The notes: generated by a model not told the origin, from the letters alone. Positions 18,062 to 27,243 are shown, counted from the first letter of the stretch. The stretch: DNA of 64,000 nucleotides from Qipengyuania flavescens (GCF_029688735.1 NZ_JARULD010000002.1:310001-374000), one strand, 5' to 3'. Numbers and translations are program-made.

Positions 18062-18492
18062 AGTGTCGAGGGATCTTTCTGGCCTACATGTGCTGTTCGA
18101 TTTCAGCTTGCGGTGTGTCCGCACGAGAACGGGCTGCTGATCGACCGGAGGCAGTTTTTCGGGAGAGCGGGCTCGCTGTCAATTCGGCAGGCGAATATTC
18201 CCAGTACTTCGCCAAGCTGGAAAGTGGCAGTGTCATGGGTGTTTTCGTGATTCACTTACCCAGTGACCACGAACGGCGCGAACTGGTCCGCACAGCATGC
18301 GAGAGAGATCGCATGGCCGAATATCCCTGTGACCAACAGGACTACGGGGTCGCCGATGCGGGAAAAAGGAAATGGGTTCCGTCCAAACTTGATCTTCCTG
18401 CAATGGCTGGAGGCGGATGTATGCTTGTCCGGATTGAATTCGATGCTCAACTCAATGAGATTTCGAATCCAAGATGCAACGGTCCCCACTGA
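18058..18492 (+). CDS. Putative small lipoprotein, unknown function
   Basis: A 144-residue protein whose ATG overlaps the dprA stop (ATGA). The start LAYMCCSISAC looks like a lipoprotein signal, with C18 as the likely lipidated cysteine. The mature part has four further cysteines (ACERDR, YPCDQQ, GGGCML, NPRCNG) that could form disulfides in the periplasm. Codon use and base composition are less GC-rich than dprA and topA. No family was recognised, and expression is inferred only from the coupling. Confidence 0.55.
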   Translation: MKCRGIFLAYMCCSISACGVSARERAADRPEAVFRESGLAVNSAGEYSQYFAKLESGSVMGVFVIHLPSDHERRELVRTACERDRMAEYPCDQQDYGVADAGKRKWVPSKLDLPAMAGGGCMLVRIEFDAQLNEISNPRCNGPH

Positions 18493-18622
18493 TACTCCTG
18501 CAAAAAGTCGATGTTGGCGATTTGAGTCTTTCGCAGATTAATCCAGCTTGACGCCCCCGAAACCCGAACCCCATTTTCGCGCGTATACGCATACGCACAC
18601 GTAAGGGACGTCCCAAACCACA

Positions 18623-21205
18623 ATGCAACTCGTCATCGTAGAATCGCCGGCCAAGGCGAAAACCATCGAGAAATACCTCGGCAAGGACTTCAAGGTCCTA
18701 GCTTCTTACGGCCATGTCCGCGACCTGCCGCCCAAGGATGGCAGCGTGCGGCCGGACGAAGGCTTCGAGATGGACTGGGAGCTTTATCGCGACAAGCAGA
18801 AGCGCTTCAAGGAGATCAGCGATGCGGCGAAGGGCGCGGACCGGCTGGTTCTGGCCACCGACCCCGACCGCGAGGGCGAGGCGATCAGCTGGCATGTCCG
18901 CGAACTGCTGGCCAAGCGCAAGACGCTGCCCAAGGAAGTCGACCGCGTCACCTTCAACGCGATCACCAAGCAGGCCGTTACCGATGCGATGAAGGCACCG
19001 CGCGAGCTCGACCAGCCGCTGATCGACGCCTATCTCGCCCGCCGCGCGCTGGACTATCTCTACGGCTTCACGCTGTCGCCAGTGCTGTGGCGCCGCCTTC
19101 CGGGTGCGAAGAGCGCGGGCCGCGTGCAGTCGGTCGCCCTGCGCCTGATCGTCGACCGGGAGATCGAGATCGAGCATTTCCGGCCCGACGAATACTGGTC
19201 TGTCATCGCCAAGCTGCAGCAGGACGGCAGCGAATTCGACGCCCGGCTGGTGAAGTTCGACGGCAAGAAGCTCGAAAAGCTGACACTCGGCGACGAAGGC
19301 AGCGCCATGGCTGCGAAAAAAGCGGTCGAGGGCGCTAACTTCACGGTCGAGGAGGTCGAGACCAAGCCGTTCAAGCGCAATCCTTCCCCGCCGTTCACCA
19401 CCTCCACCCTGCAGCAGGAAGCCGCGCGCAAGCTGGGCTTTTCGGCCAGCCACACCATGCGGCTCGCCCAATCGCTCTACGAGGCCGGCGCGATCACCTA
19501 TATGCGAACCGACGGCGTGAGCATGGACGGAAGCGCGATCGCCGCCTGCCGAAAAGCGGTGGCCGATCGCTATGGCGGTCACGCGCTCCCCGACAGCCCG
19601 CGGATGTACAAAACGAAGGCCAAGAATGCGCAGGAAGCGCACGAGGCGATCCGGCCGACCGAATTCAACCGCGACCGCGCCGGTTCTGGCGACGAGGGCA
19701 AGCTCTACGACCTCATCTACAAGCGCGCGATGGCGAGCCAGATGGCCGCTGCCCAGCTCGAACGCACCAGCGTGACCCTGCGCGATCCGACCGGCCGGCA
19801 CGAGCTGCGCGCGACCGGGCAGGTGGTGAAATATCCCGGCTTCCTCGCCGTCTACCAGGAAGGCCGCGACGATGCGGGCGACGATGACGAGGACGGCCTC
19901 CTGCCGGCTATCTCCAAGGGCGACAGCCCGCTGAAAAAGGGCGTCGAGGCGAACCAGCACTTCACCCAGCCGCCGCCGCGCTTCTCCGAGGCGAGCCTGG
20001 TCAAGCGGCTGGAGGAGCTCGGCATCGGGCGCCCCTCCACTTATGCCAGCACCATCCAGACCCTGCGCGACCGCAACTACGTCCGCATGGAGAAGAATCG
20101 CTTCTTCGCCGAGGAATCCGGCCGTTTGCTTACCGCCTTCCTCGAGCGGTTCTTCGAGCAGTATGTCGCATTCGATTACACCGCGGGCCTCGAGGACGAG
20201 CTCGACACGGTCAGCGACGGGCGCGAGGACTGGAAAAAATTGCTCGAAGCCTTCTGGCGCGACTTCAAGCCCAAGACCGAAGAGGTGATGGAGAAGAAGC
20301 CCTCGGAAGTGACCGAGGTGCTCGACGGCTTTCTGGCCGATTACCTCTTTCCCGAACGCGCCGACGGAAAAGACCCGCGGCATTGCCCGCTGTGTGAGAC
20401 CGAGGGCCGTGAGGGCGGCAGGCTCGCCTTGCGCGGTGGCCGCTACGGCGCTTTCGTCGCCTGTGCCAATTATCCCGAGTGCAAATATACCCGCCAGTTC
20501 GCCAAGCCCGGCGGTGCCGATGCCGATGACGGTGCGGACGATGGCGTGATGGGCGAGCATCCCGAAACCGGCCTGCCGATCGAGCGCAAGAGCGGGCGCT
20601 TCGGCCCCTACGTCCAGATGGGCGAGGGCAAGGAGGCGCAGCGCGCGAGCATCCCCAAGGACCTCGACGATTTCGATCTAGAATGGGCGATCAAGCTGCT
20701 CGGCCTGCCGCGCATCGTCGGCGAACATCCGGAGACCGGCAAGGAAATCGAAGCCGCCATCGGGCGTTACGGGCCGTACCTGCGGCACGATGGGAAATAT
20801 GCGAAGTTGCAATCGACCCGCGATGTCTTCGAAACGGGCATGAACGCGGCGGTCACGCTGCTCGCCGAAGCGGCTAACCGCAAGGGCGGCGGGCGCGGCA
20901 AGGCGGAGCCGATCAAGACGCTGGGCGAACACCCGACCAGCGGGGCCGAGATGAAGGTCATGCCGGGTCGCTACGGCCCCTATGTCACCGACGGCACGAC
21001 CAATGCGACGATCCCCAAGGACATGAAGCCCGAGGACCTGACCGAGGCGCAGGCCATCGAACTGATCGACGCCCGTGCGGCGAAGGGGCCGGCGAAAAAG
21101 AAGAAGGCTCCGGCAAAGAAGAAGGCTGCTGCGAAGAAAAAGGCCCCGGCCAAGAAAAAGGCCGCTCCGAAGAAAAAGCCTGCCGCGAAGAAGGCGGCCG
21201 ACTGA
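18623..21205 (+). CDS. topA: DNA topoisomerase I
   Basis: An 860-residue type IA topoisomerase that relaxes negative supercoils. TOPRIM begins VIVESPAKAKTI (E7) and carries DPDREGE (80-86). The catalytic tyrosine is Y293 in ITYMRTDG. After the core come a CPLC...ACANYPEC zinc-type motif and three C-terminal repeats, each starting GEHPETG or GEHPTSG and ending in GRFGPYV/GRYGPYL. The last about 40 residues are almost only Lys, Ala and Pro, a basic tail for non-specific DNA contact. The stop overlaps the next start (TGATG). An alternating pyrimidine-purine tract with CGTATACGCATACG lies just upstream. Confidence 0.97.
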   Translation: MQLVIVESPAKAKTIEKYLGKDFKVLASYGHVRDLPPKDGSVRPDEGFEMDWELYRDKQKRFKEISDAAKGADRLVLATDPDREGEAISWHVRELLAKRKTLPKEVDRVTFNAITKQAVTDAMKAPRELDQPLIDAYLARRALDYLYGFTLSPVLWRRLPGAKSAGRVQSVALRLIVDREIEIEHFRPDEYWSVIAKLQQDGSEFDARLVKFDGKKLEKLTLGDEGSAMAAKKAVEGANFTVEEVETKPFKRNPSPPFTTSTLQQEAARKLGFSASHTMRLAQSLYEAGAITYMRTDGVSMDGSAIAACRKAVADRYGGHALPDSPRMYKTKAKNAQEAHEAIRPTEFNRDRAGSGDEGKLYDLIYKRAMASQMAAAQLERTSVTLRDPTGRHELRATGQVVKYPGFLAVYQEGRDDAGDDDEDGLLPAISKGDSPLKKGVEANQHFTQPPPRFSEASLVKRLEELGIGRPSTYASTIQTLRDRNYVRMEKNRFFAEESGRLLTAFLERFFEQYVAFDYTAGLEDELDTVSDGREDWKKLLEAFWRDFKPKTEEVMEKKPSEVTEVLDGFLADYLFPERADGKDPRHCPLCETEGREGGRLALRGGRYGAFVACANYPECKYTRQFAKPGGADADDGADDGVMGEHPETGLPIERKSGRFGPYVQMGEGKEAQRASIPKDLDDFDLEWAIKLLGLPRIVGEHPETGKEIEAAIGRYGPYLRHDGKYAKLQSTRDVFETGMNAAVTLLAEAANRKGGGRGKAEPIKTLGEHPTSGAEMKVMPGRYGPYVTDGTTNATIPKDMKPEDLTEAQAIELIDARAAKGPAKKKKAPAKKKAAAKKKAPAKKKAAPKKKPAAKKAAD

Positions 21206-21387
21206 TGGGCAAGGAGCATTTCGAGCGCCACAAGCAGCCCTGGACCGGCGAGGAGGCGGGCCAGCTTCGCACGCTTGCCGCCAAGGGTCAGGGCCTCAAG
21301 CAGATCGCCAAGGCGCTGGGCCGCAGCGAGGAATCCACCAAGGATTTCGCCAAGAAGAACAAGATAAAGGTGGCGAAGAAGCGCTAG
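21205..21387 (+). CDS. Small Myb/HTH-like basic protein coupled to topA
   Basis: A 60-residue basic protein, translationally coupled to topA. PWTGEEAGQLRTLAAKG followed by LKQIAKALGRSEESTKDFAKK looks like a compact helix-turn-helix of the SANT/Myb or GcrA-N type, in which a W-x-x-E-E start and an A-x-x-L-G-R-S turn recur. DNA binding is inferred, not shown. An intrinsic terminator follows 37 nt later, so topA and this gene end together. Too short for confident family assignment. Confidence 0.7.
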   Translation: MGKEHFERHKQPWTGEEAGQLRTLAAKGQGLKQIAKALGRSEESTKDFAKKNKIKVAKKR

Positions 21388-21423
21388 CCCGCGACCGCCC
21401 ATCAATGTGTAGCTGCAAGAACA

Positions 21424-21461
21424 GGGGCAGCGTCGGATGAACCGGCGCCGCCCCCTTTTTT
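21424..21461 (+). terminator. Intrinsic terminator of topA operon
   Basis: A 13-bp imperfect stem, GGGGCAGCGTCGG with CCGGCGCCGCCCC, closes on a 5-nt loop and is followed by a run of six T. It stands 37 nt after the 60-residue gene and before the convergent small peptide gene. Confidence 0.85.
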
Positions 21462-21489
21462 ACGTATCGGCTAATCAGAAGCCGGTCGA

Positions 21490-21666
21490 CTAGTGATCGT
21501 AGCCAGATTCCATGTCCGGTGCGCCGTTCGGATAGAAGCTGTTCCCCACCCATTCGCCGCCGGGATAGCGTTCCATCAGATAGTCGTACCAGCTTTGGCC
21601 CGGAGCAGGATTGCCGCCGGCCACTGCAAGGGTTTCGGCGTCACTCATATCCTTGATGAACGTCAT
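21490..21666 (-). CDS. 58-residue peptide with double-glycine leader
   Basis: A short gene with a GGAGG ribosome site six nt before ATG 21666. The first 18 residues, MTFIKDMSDAETLAVAGG, fit the double-glycine leader cut by C39-type peptidase-transporters: counting back from the site, G-1, G-2, V-4, E-8, S-11 and M-12. The predicted core has 40 residues, no cysteine, several aromatics (SWYDYL, EWVGNSFYP) and two further GG or NG turns. No C39 transporter, immunity or modification gene is in the window. It lies 108 nt after era on the same strand. It could be a bacteriocin-like or signalling peptide; product and function are inference. Confidence 0.65.
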   Translation of the reverse strand: MTFIKDMSDAETLAVAGGNPAPGQSWYDYLMERYPGGEWVGNSFYPNGAPDMESGYDH

Positions 21667-21774
21667 TGCATGCCTCCATGTGAGTAGGGAGGCACAGCTT
21701 GCCGGGCGAACGCGATGAGCGCGATGGGTCAGGCGGGCTAGTACGGATGGGCTAAGTGCGGTCGACGGAAGCCG

Positions 21775-22671
21775 TCAGCTCTTCCACTCCAGCCCCATTT
21801 CCTCGAACATTTCCTTGTCCTCGCTCCAGCGTTCGTCGGTCTTGACATGCAGGAACAGGTGGACCTTCTGGCCGAGTAGTTCGGAGAGCTCCTTGCGCGC
21901 TGCTTCGCCGATGGACTTGATGCGGCTGCCGCCCTTGCCGAGCACGATGGCGCGCTGGTTGTCGCGCATCACCACGATCTGCTGGTGGATCTCGACGCTG
22001 CCGTCCTTGCGCTGGAGGTATTTCTCCGGCCGCACCGCGCTGTCGTAAGGCAGTTCCTCGTGCAGCTGCTGGTAGAGCTGCTCGCGCGTGATTTCGGTGG
22101 CGAGCAGGCGTTCGGAGGCATCGCTCACCTGGTCTTCGGGATACATCCACGGGCCTTCGGGCATCAGGTCCGCCAGCGCCTGTTTCATTTCCGGCACGCC
22201 GTCGCCGGTGAGGGCGGAAACGAAATAGATCTCCGCGAAGTCGACCTTCTCGCCCAGCTCCTGCGCCAGCGCGAGCAACGGCTCTTTCTTGGCGACATCG
22301 ACCTTGTTGAGAACCAGGATCTTGCGCTCCGGACGGCTGGCGACCTGTTCCAGCAGCGGCTCCAGCTCGTGGCGGCGCTGCTTGACCGGATCGACCAGTA
22401 GCAGCACCGCATCGGCCGCTTCCGCGCCTTCCCACGCGGCGCTGACCATCGCGCGGTCGAGCCGGCGCTTCGGCGCGAAGATGCCGGGCGTGTCGACGAG
22501 GATCACTTGCGTCTTGCCGTGCAGCGCGATGCCCATCATCCGCGCGCGGGTGGTCTGTGCCTTGGCGCTGGTGATAGCGACCTTCTGGCCGACCAGCTGG
22601 TTGACCAGCGTGCTCTTGCCCGCATTGGGCGCGCCGAGGACGGCGACGACGCCGCATTTCGTGTCGGTCAT
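21775..22671 (-). CDS. era: GTPase Era
   Basis: A 298-residue GTPase needed for 30S subunit maturation. G1 is GAPNAGKS (13-20), the switch region has TSAKAQTTRARMMGI, G3 is DTPG and G4 is NKVD. The C-terminal KH domain, which binds the 3' end of 16S rRNA, contains IVLGKGGSRIKSIGEAAR. It is last in the lepB-rnc-era group, separated from rnc by 106 nt that carry an inverted family B repeat. Confidence 0.97.
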   Translation of the reverse strand: MTDTKCGVVAVLGAPNAGKSTLVNQLVGQKVAITSAKAQTTRARMMGIALHGKTQVILVDTPGIFAPKRRLDRAMVSAAWEGAEAADAVLLLVDPVKQRRHELEPLLEQVASRPERKILVLNKVDVAKKEPLLALAQELGEKVDFAEIYFVSALTGDGVPEMKQALADLMPEGPWMYPEDQVSDASERLLATEITREQLYQQLHEELPYDSAVRPEKYLQRKDGSVEIHQQIVVMRDNQRAIVLGKGGSRIKSIGEAARKELSELLGQKVHLFLHVKTDERWSEDKEMFEEMGLEWKS

Positions 22672-22693
22672 TGTTTTTCCCCACGGCGCGTGG

Positions 22694-22768
22694 CCTTCGA
22701 CAGGCTCAGGCTGAACGGATTTAAAAATTGGAGCGAGACCCGCTCATCCTGAGCTTGTCGAAGGACAG
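22694..22768. repeat. Palindromic repeat family B, inverted pair
   Basis: CCTTCGACAGGCTCAGG (from 22694) and CCTGAGCTTGTCGAAGG (ending about 22764) are inverted copies of the family B core, lying between rnc and era. The hairpin could give an RNase III or terminator-like structure in the rnc-era transcript. Confidence 0.8.
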
Positions 22769-22777
22769 TCGCACACG

Positions 22778-23452
22778 TCATCCGAACTGCTCCATGAATG
22801 CCTGTGCGGCGGCCTTTTCGGCTTCGCCCTTGCTGGTCGCGCTGCCTTGCGCCTCGCCGACCTTGTGTACACTGACGCGGACGGTGAACCGCTGCGCGTG
22901 GTCGGGGCCGGAGCGCTCGACGATCTCGTATTGCGGCGGCGCGCGGCGATTGCCCGCGGCCCATTCCTGCAGCGCGCTCTTGGGATGCTTGGCCTTGCCC
23001 GCACCGCTTTCCAGCGCCGGGCGGAACAGCTGGTGGACGAGCTCTTTCGATGCCTCGAACCCGTTGTCGAGGAATTGCGCGCCGAGCAGGCTTTCGACTA
23101 CATCGCCGAGGATGTTGTCGCTGTCGCGTCCGCCATCGGCGCGCGCCTGCTTGGAAATGCGGATATGGTCCGCCAGCCCGATGCCGCGCGCGACCTGTGC
23201 GCACATCTCGCGGCTGACGATCGCGTTGAGGCGCTGGGCGAGCTTGCCCTCCGGTGCCTCGCTCTGGGCGAACAGCCAGTCGGCGATGGACAGGCCGAGC
23301 ACGCGGTCGCCGAGGAATTCGAGTCGCTCGTAATCGCGTGTTTCGCCCATGCTGCCATGCGTCAGCGCGGCGACCCAGCGGGCCTCGTCCTTCACGGTGA
23401 AGCCGTTCGTGGCGAGGAAGTCGCGGGTCTCGGGTTCAAGTGTCTGGGTCAT
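22778..23452 (-). CDS. rnc: Ribonuclease III
   Basis: A 224-residue double-strand-specific endonuclease for rRNA and mRNA processing. The signature ERLEFLGDRVL (from residue 42) holds the catalytic acidic residues. DNILGDVVESLLGA is the second acidic cluster. The last about 70 residues are a dsRNA-binding domain with SALQEWAAGN and GSATSKGEAEKAAAQAFM. The ATG at 23452 overlaps the lepB stop by 4 nt; the longer upstream frame is an antiparallel shadow of nothing known and was trimmed. Confidence 0.96.
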   Translation of the reverse strand: MTQTLEPETRDFLATNGFTVKDEARWVAALTHGSMGETRDYERLEFLGDRVLGLSIADWLFAQSEAPEGKLAQRLNAIVSREMCAQVARGIGLADHIRISKQARADGGRDSDNILGDVVESLLGAQFLDNGFEASKELVHQLFRPALESGAGKAKHPKSALQEWAAGNRRAPPQYEIVERSGPDHAQRFTVRVSVHKVGEAQGSATSKGEAEKAAAQAFMEQFG

Positions 23453-24267
23453 ATGTCGCTCCCGATCCGGTCCCAGCGGGCGGCGGTGAACCAGGTCCAC
23501 GGCAGCAGCCATTCCGCGCTGCCGTCCGTCGACCACAGCACCATGCTGGCGCGCGCCACCAGCAGGCGCTGATCGACGAGGCCCACGCCGCCGCCGGCCT
23601 GCGCGGGAAAGCGGCTGTCCTGCGAATTGTCGCGATTGTCGCCCATCACGAACAGCTGGCCTTCGGGCACCACCACCGGATCGAAATCGTCCTTGGGCCA
23701 GGGGCCGAGGTCGATCACCGGATAGCTCTTGCCGTTCGGCAGTGTCTCGAGGAACTGCGTGTAGCGGCATGCAGGACCATCGGGCGTCTGCACTTCTTCG
23801 GCACGCATGTTGCACTGCGTGTTGAGGCTCATCGGCAGCAAGATCGGAGGTGCTGCCTGCTGCGGCACCGGTTCGCCATTGAGGAACACGGTCCCGCCGC
23901 GCATCGCCACCGTATCGCCCGGCAGGCCGATCACGCGCTTGACGTAATCGAAGCGGTCGACCGGATGCTTGAACACCACAACATCGCCGCGCTCCGGCAC
24001 ATTGCCGAATATTCGCTCGTCGGGCCCAGGCAGGCCGAGCGGCAGCGAATTCTCGTTATAGCCGTAGGGCCACTTGGCCGCGATCAGATAGTCGCCGGTG
24101 CGCAGGCTGGGCAGCATGCTTTCGCTGGGGATCGTGAAGAAGCTGAAGGCCAGCGTGCGGAACAGCAGCACGGCCAGCACCAGCTTGGCGCAGAACCACA
24201 GGAAGCTGGCCCAGCTTTCCTGTTTCGGCTCGTCGGCGGAACTTGCTTCGGCGCTCTTCGCTGTCAT
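23449..24267 (-). CDS. lepB: Signal peptidase I
   Basis: A 272-residue inner-membrane serine protease that removes signal peptides from exported proteins. One N-terminal membrane helix (about residues 23-44) precedes the catalytic serine S50 in IPSESMLPSL. The general base is K110 in FDYVKRVIGLPGD, and GDNRDNSQDSR is the conserved C-terminal box. It heads lepB-rnc-era and diverges from pgi. Confidence 0.96.
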   Translation of the reverse strand: MTAKSAEASSADEPKQESWASFLWFCAKLVLAVLLFRTLAFSFFTIPSESMLPSLRTGDYLIAAKWPYGYNENSLPLGLPGPDERIFGNVPERGDVVVFKHPVDRFDYVKRVIGLPGDTVAMRGGTVFLNGEPVPQQAAPPILLPMSLNTQCNMRAEEVQTPDGPACRYTQFLETLPNGKSYPVIDLGPWPKDDFDPVVVPEGQLFVMGDNRDNSQDSRFPAQAGGGVGLVDQRLLVARASMVLWSTDGSAEWLLPWTWFTAARWDRIGSDI

Positions 24268-24337
24268 GCGGGGTTCTCAATCATCGCCCAGTCCCCTAGT
24301 CGCAGCCCTCGCAACCATCAAAGGATTTTCGCCCGCC

Positions 24338-25894
24338 ATGCCGACCGCTGCCGAACTCTGGGACACTCTCGAAAACCTGCCGCGCCCGACCCTGGGCGAG
24401 CTGTTCAGCGCGAGCCGCGACGGCGGCGAGGGGGTGGACGAGCCGGGCGGGGACGAGCGTGTCGCGATGCTTTCGGGCCGGATCGAGCTGGAGGAGGGCG
24501 GCATCCTGTTCGACTGGTCGAAAACGCATCTCGACCGCGCGGTGATCGCTGCTTTCGAAGAGCTGGCCGAGGCGATGGACTTCGCGGGCATGCGGGCGAA
24601 GCTGTTCGGCGGCGAGGTGGTCAATCCGACCGAGGGTCGGGCGGCCGACCACGCGACCCTGCGCGGAACCGGCGACGAGGCGAAGGTCGAGGAAGCCGCC
24701 GCGCTGATCGACCGCATGGGCATGCTGGTCGAGGCGATCCATCAGGGCGCGCTGGGAGAGATCGAGCACCTGATCCACATCGGTATCGGCGGCAGCGCGC
24801 TGGGCCCGGCGCTGGGCGTCGACGCACTCTCTCGCGACCTCAGCTATTGCGACGTTCACGTCGTCTCCAACATCGACGGCGTGGCGCTGGAGGCCGCTTT
24901 TGCGAAATGCGATCCCGCCAAAACGCTGATAGCGGTGGCCAGCAAGACCTTTACGACCATCGAGACCATGACCAATGCGGAAAGCGCGCTGAAATGGCTG
25001 CGCGAGAACGGCGTGTCGGACCCCTCGGGCAGCGTCATCGCGCTGACGGCCAATCCCCAAGGGGCTGTCGAATGGGGCGTGGACGAGACGCGTATCCTGC
25101 CGTTCCAGGAAAGCGTCGGCGGGCGTTATTCGATCTGGTCCTCCATCGGCTTTCCCATCGCCATGGCCGTCGGGATGGACGATTTCCGAGCGATGCTGGC
25201 AGGGGCCAAGGCGGTGGACGAGCATTTCCGCGACACCGACGGCGTAACCAATCTCGTGCTGCGCGCGGCTTTCGCCGATCTCTATTACACTCGCGTGCGC
25301 GGCTGCCAGACGCGGGCGGTCTTCGCCTATGACGAGCGGCTCGGCCTGTTCCCCGACTACCTCCAGCAGCTGGAGATGGAATCGAACGGCAAGCGTGTGA
25401 CCGCCGACATGAAGCCCGTCGACGGGCCGACCGCGCCGATCACCTGGGGCGGGGTGGGAACCGATGCGCAGCACGCGGTCTTCCAACTGCTCCACCAGGG
25501 CACGCATCTGATCCCGGTGGACTTCATCGCCAGCATCGCGCCGGGCGACGATCTCGACCCGGCGCATCACCGCATCCTGCTGATGAATTGCTTCGCGCAA
25601 GGCGCGGCGCTGATGGCAGGGAAGAAGGGCCTGGATCCGGCGCGCAACTATCCCGGCGACCGTCCCTCGGCGACGATCCTGTGCGACGACCTCGACGCGG
25701 CGGCACTGGGCGCGCTGATCGCGTTTCACGAACACCGCACCTTCGCTAATGCCGTGCTGATGGGAATCAACCCGTTCGACCAGTTCGGCGTGGAACTGGG
25801 CAAGCAGATGGCCAAGGCGATCGAGCAAGGCGGCGAGAGCTTCGATGCAAGCACCGAAGCATTGCTTAGTATCGCCGGATTGCAGCAGGCTTAG
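24338..25894 (+). CDS. pgi: Glucose-6-phosphate isomerase
   Basis: A 518-residue enzyme interconverting glucose-6-phosphate and fructose-6-phosphate. Signatures include IGIGGSALGPALG, VASKTFTTIETMTNA (phosphate-binding), VGGRYSIWSSIGFP and, near the C-terminus, NPFDQFGVELGKQMA with the catalytic lysine. The start MPTAAELWDTLE was chosen because the 80 preceding residues of the open frame overlap lepB on the other strand. AAGGA lies 12 nt before it, a rather long spacing. Confidence 0.95.
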   Translation: MPTAAELWDTLENLPRPTLGELFSASRDGGEGVDEPGGDERVAMLSGRIELEEGGILFDWSKTHLDRAVIAAFEELAEAMDFAGMRAKLFGGEVVNPTEGRAADHATLRGTGDEAKVEEAAALIDRMGMLVEAIHQGALGEIEHLIHIGIGGSALGPALGVDALSRDLSYCDVHVVSNIDGVALEAAFAKCDPAKTLIAVASKTFTTIETMTNAESALKWLRENGVSDPSGSVIALTANPQGAVEWGVDETRILPFQESVGGRYSIWSSIGFPIAMAVGMDDFRAMLAGAKAVDEHFRDTDGVTNLVLRAAFADLYYTRVRGCQTRAVFAYDERLGLFPDYLQQLEMESNGKRVTADMKPVDGPTAPITWGGVGTDAQHAVFQLLHQGTHLIPVDFIASIAPGDDLDPAHHRILLMNCFAQGAALMAGKKGLDPARNYPGDRPSATILCDDLDAAALGALIAFHEHRTFANAVLMGINPFDQFGVELGKQMAKAIEQGGESFDASTEALLSIAGLQQA

Positions 25895-25975
25895 AGTGGC
25901 CTTAACATTTGAAATATTTGACTTAATTAAACGTATTGAGCTATCCGGCGCCCATTGCTGTGAGGGGAATGACGC

Positions 25976-26167
25976 TTGGCACTGGCCGACCGGGAATTGA
26001 TGCTGCAGGAGTTCCGAAAGGCTTACGACCGGCTGGAAGCAGTCCGGAAGGCAGCGAAGGAAACTAGCGACGCGCGCGCCTTGTCGCATGCCGAGCATAA
26101 TTTTCATGCGGTCGCGGAAAGTCTCGCGCGCCTCCTCACCCGTGCGGAGAAGCGCGCCAACGATTAG
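25976..26167 (+). CDS. Small conserved-looking hypothetical, 63 residues
   Basis: Begins with TTG at 25976 after a GAGGGG site. The sequence is almost entirely helical (LADRELMLQEFRKAYDRLEAVRK ... EHNFHAVAESLARLLTRAEK) and highly charged, suggesting a small coiled-coil or helical hairpin. No family was recognised. Upstream, TTGACT and TATCCG 18 nt apart in an AT-rich stretch could be its promoter. Confidence 0.55.
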   Translation: MALADRELMLQEFRKAYDRLEAVRKAAKETSDARALSHAEHNFHAVAESLARLLTRAEKRAND

Positions 26168-26230
26168 GCTGGCATGGCGATTGAAGTGCGTGCTGGAAAG
26201 TGCGCGGCGCTTGGCCTAAGCGCCGGCTCT

Positions 26231-27214
26231 ATGACGACGACTATCCTGCTCTTGCTCGCGGGTTTAGCCTTGCTTCTGCTGGGCGGCGAACTGCTGGTTC
26301 GCGGTGCTTCGCGACTTGCCGAAAGGTTCGGACTCTCGCCGATGCTGGTCGGTCTGGTGATCGTAGGACTGGGAACCTCGACGCCCGAACTCGCGGCCAG
26401 CGTGCAGGCATCGCTCGCCGGATCGCCGGGTATCGCGATCGGCAATATCGTCGGATCGAACCTCGCCAACATCCTGCTGATCCTCGGCACCGCAGCGCTG
26501 ATTGCGCCGATTGCCGTGGGTGCAAACGCCTTGTGGCGGGACGGCATGGTGGGGGTCGGCGGCGTGCTTCTGCTTTTGCTCGCCGGTTCTACCACCGGTC
26601 TCTCGCAACTGGCCGGTGGCGCATTCCTGCTGATCCTCGCGGCCTATCTCGCTCTCGCTTACCGGCAGGAGACGGCAAGCGCCGGCGCTTCGGCGGCAGG
26701 ACAGCGCACCGCGGCTGCCGAGCATGCCGATCCGGGACTCCATCCCGAGGGTAGCGGCACGGCCGGCATCGCTGTGCCGATCCTGCTGTTCGTGGTCGGC
26801 ACCGCCATCATCGTTGCCGGCGGTTACATCCTCGTCGATGCCGCCATCGACATGGCCGCGCGGCTGGGCGTCTCGGACGAAGTCATCGGCCTGACCGTGG
26901 TCGCTGCCGGCACATCGGCTCCCGAACTCGCCACCAGCGCCATCGCCGCCTTCCGCAAGGAGAGCGACATCGCGCTCGGCAACGTGCTGGGCTCCAACAT
27001 CTACAACATCTTCTTCATCGGCGGCGTGACCGGCCTCGTCGCCCCCGGCCCGATACCCGGCGGGATCATGACGGTGGACCTCTGGGTGCTGCTCGCCGCA
27101 TCGATCGTCGCCATTATTTTCGCCTACACTGGCGGTCGGCTCGGTCGGCGCGAGGGCGGACTGCTGGTTGTGGGCTATGTTGCCTTCCTCGCTGTCACGG
27201 CCGGTCTGGTCTGA
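26231..27214 (+). CDS. Sodium/calcium exchanger, CaxA/YrbG type
   Basis: A 327-residue inner-membrane antiporter of the CaCA superfamily. The two inverted alpha-repeats are plain: GLGTSTPELAAS with GNIVGSNLANI in the first half, AAGTSAPELATS with GNVLGSNIYNIF in the second. The conserved acidic residues of the repeats bind the cation. About ten hydrophobic segments are visible, with a cytosolic loop holding a charged, low-complexity stretch between the halves. MTTTILLL at 26231 was preferred; a longer start at 26174 would add 19 non-hydrophobic residues. Confidence 0.92.
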   Translation: MTTTILLLLAGLALLLLGGELLVRGASRLAERFGLSPMLVGLVIVGLGTSTPELAASVQASLAGSPGIAIGNIVGSNLANILLILGTAALIAPIAVGANALWRDGMVGVGGVLLLLLAGSTTGLSQLAGGAFLLILAAYLALAYRQETASAGASAAGQRTAAAEHADPGLHPEGSGTAGIAVPILLFVVGTAIIVAGGYILVDAAIDMAARLGVSDEVIGLTVVAAGTSAPELATSAIAAFRKESDIALGNVLGSNIYNIFFIGGVTGLVAPGPIPGGIMTVDLWVLLAASIVAIIFAYTGGRLGRREGGLLVVGYVAFLAVTAGLV

Positions 27215-27243
27215 GGGATACCTTCTCGCGATCCACGCTCAGC

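Noticed and set aside
24296-26107. A 603-codon minus-strand frame opposite pgi
   Set aside because: Antisense shadow; pgi has complete family motifs and the reverse frame none.
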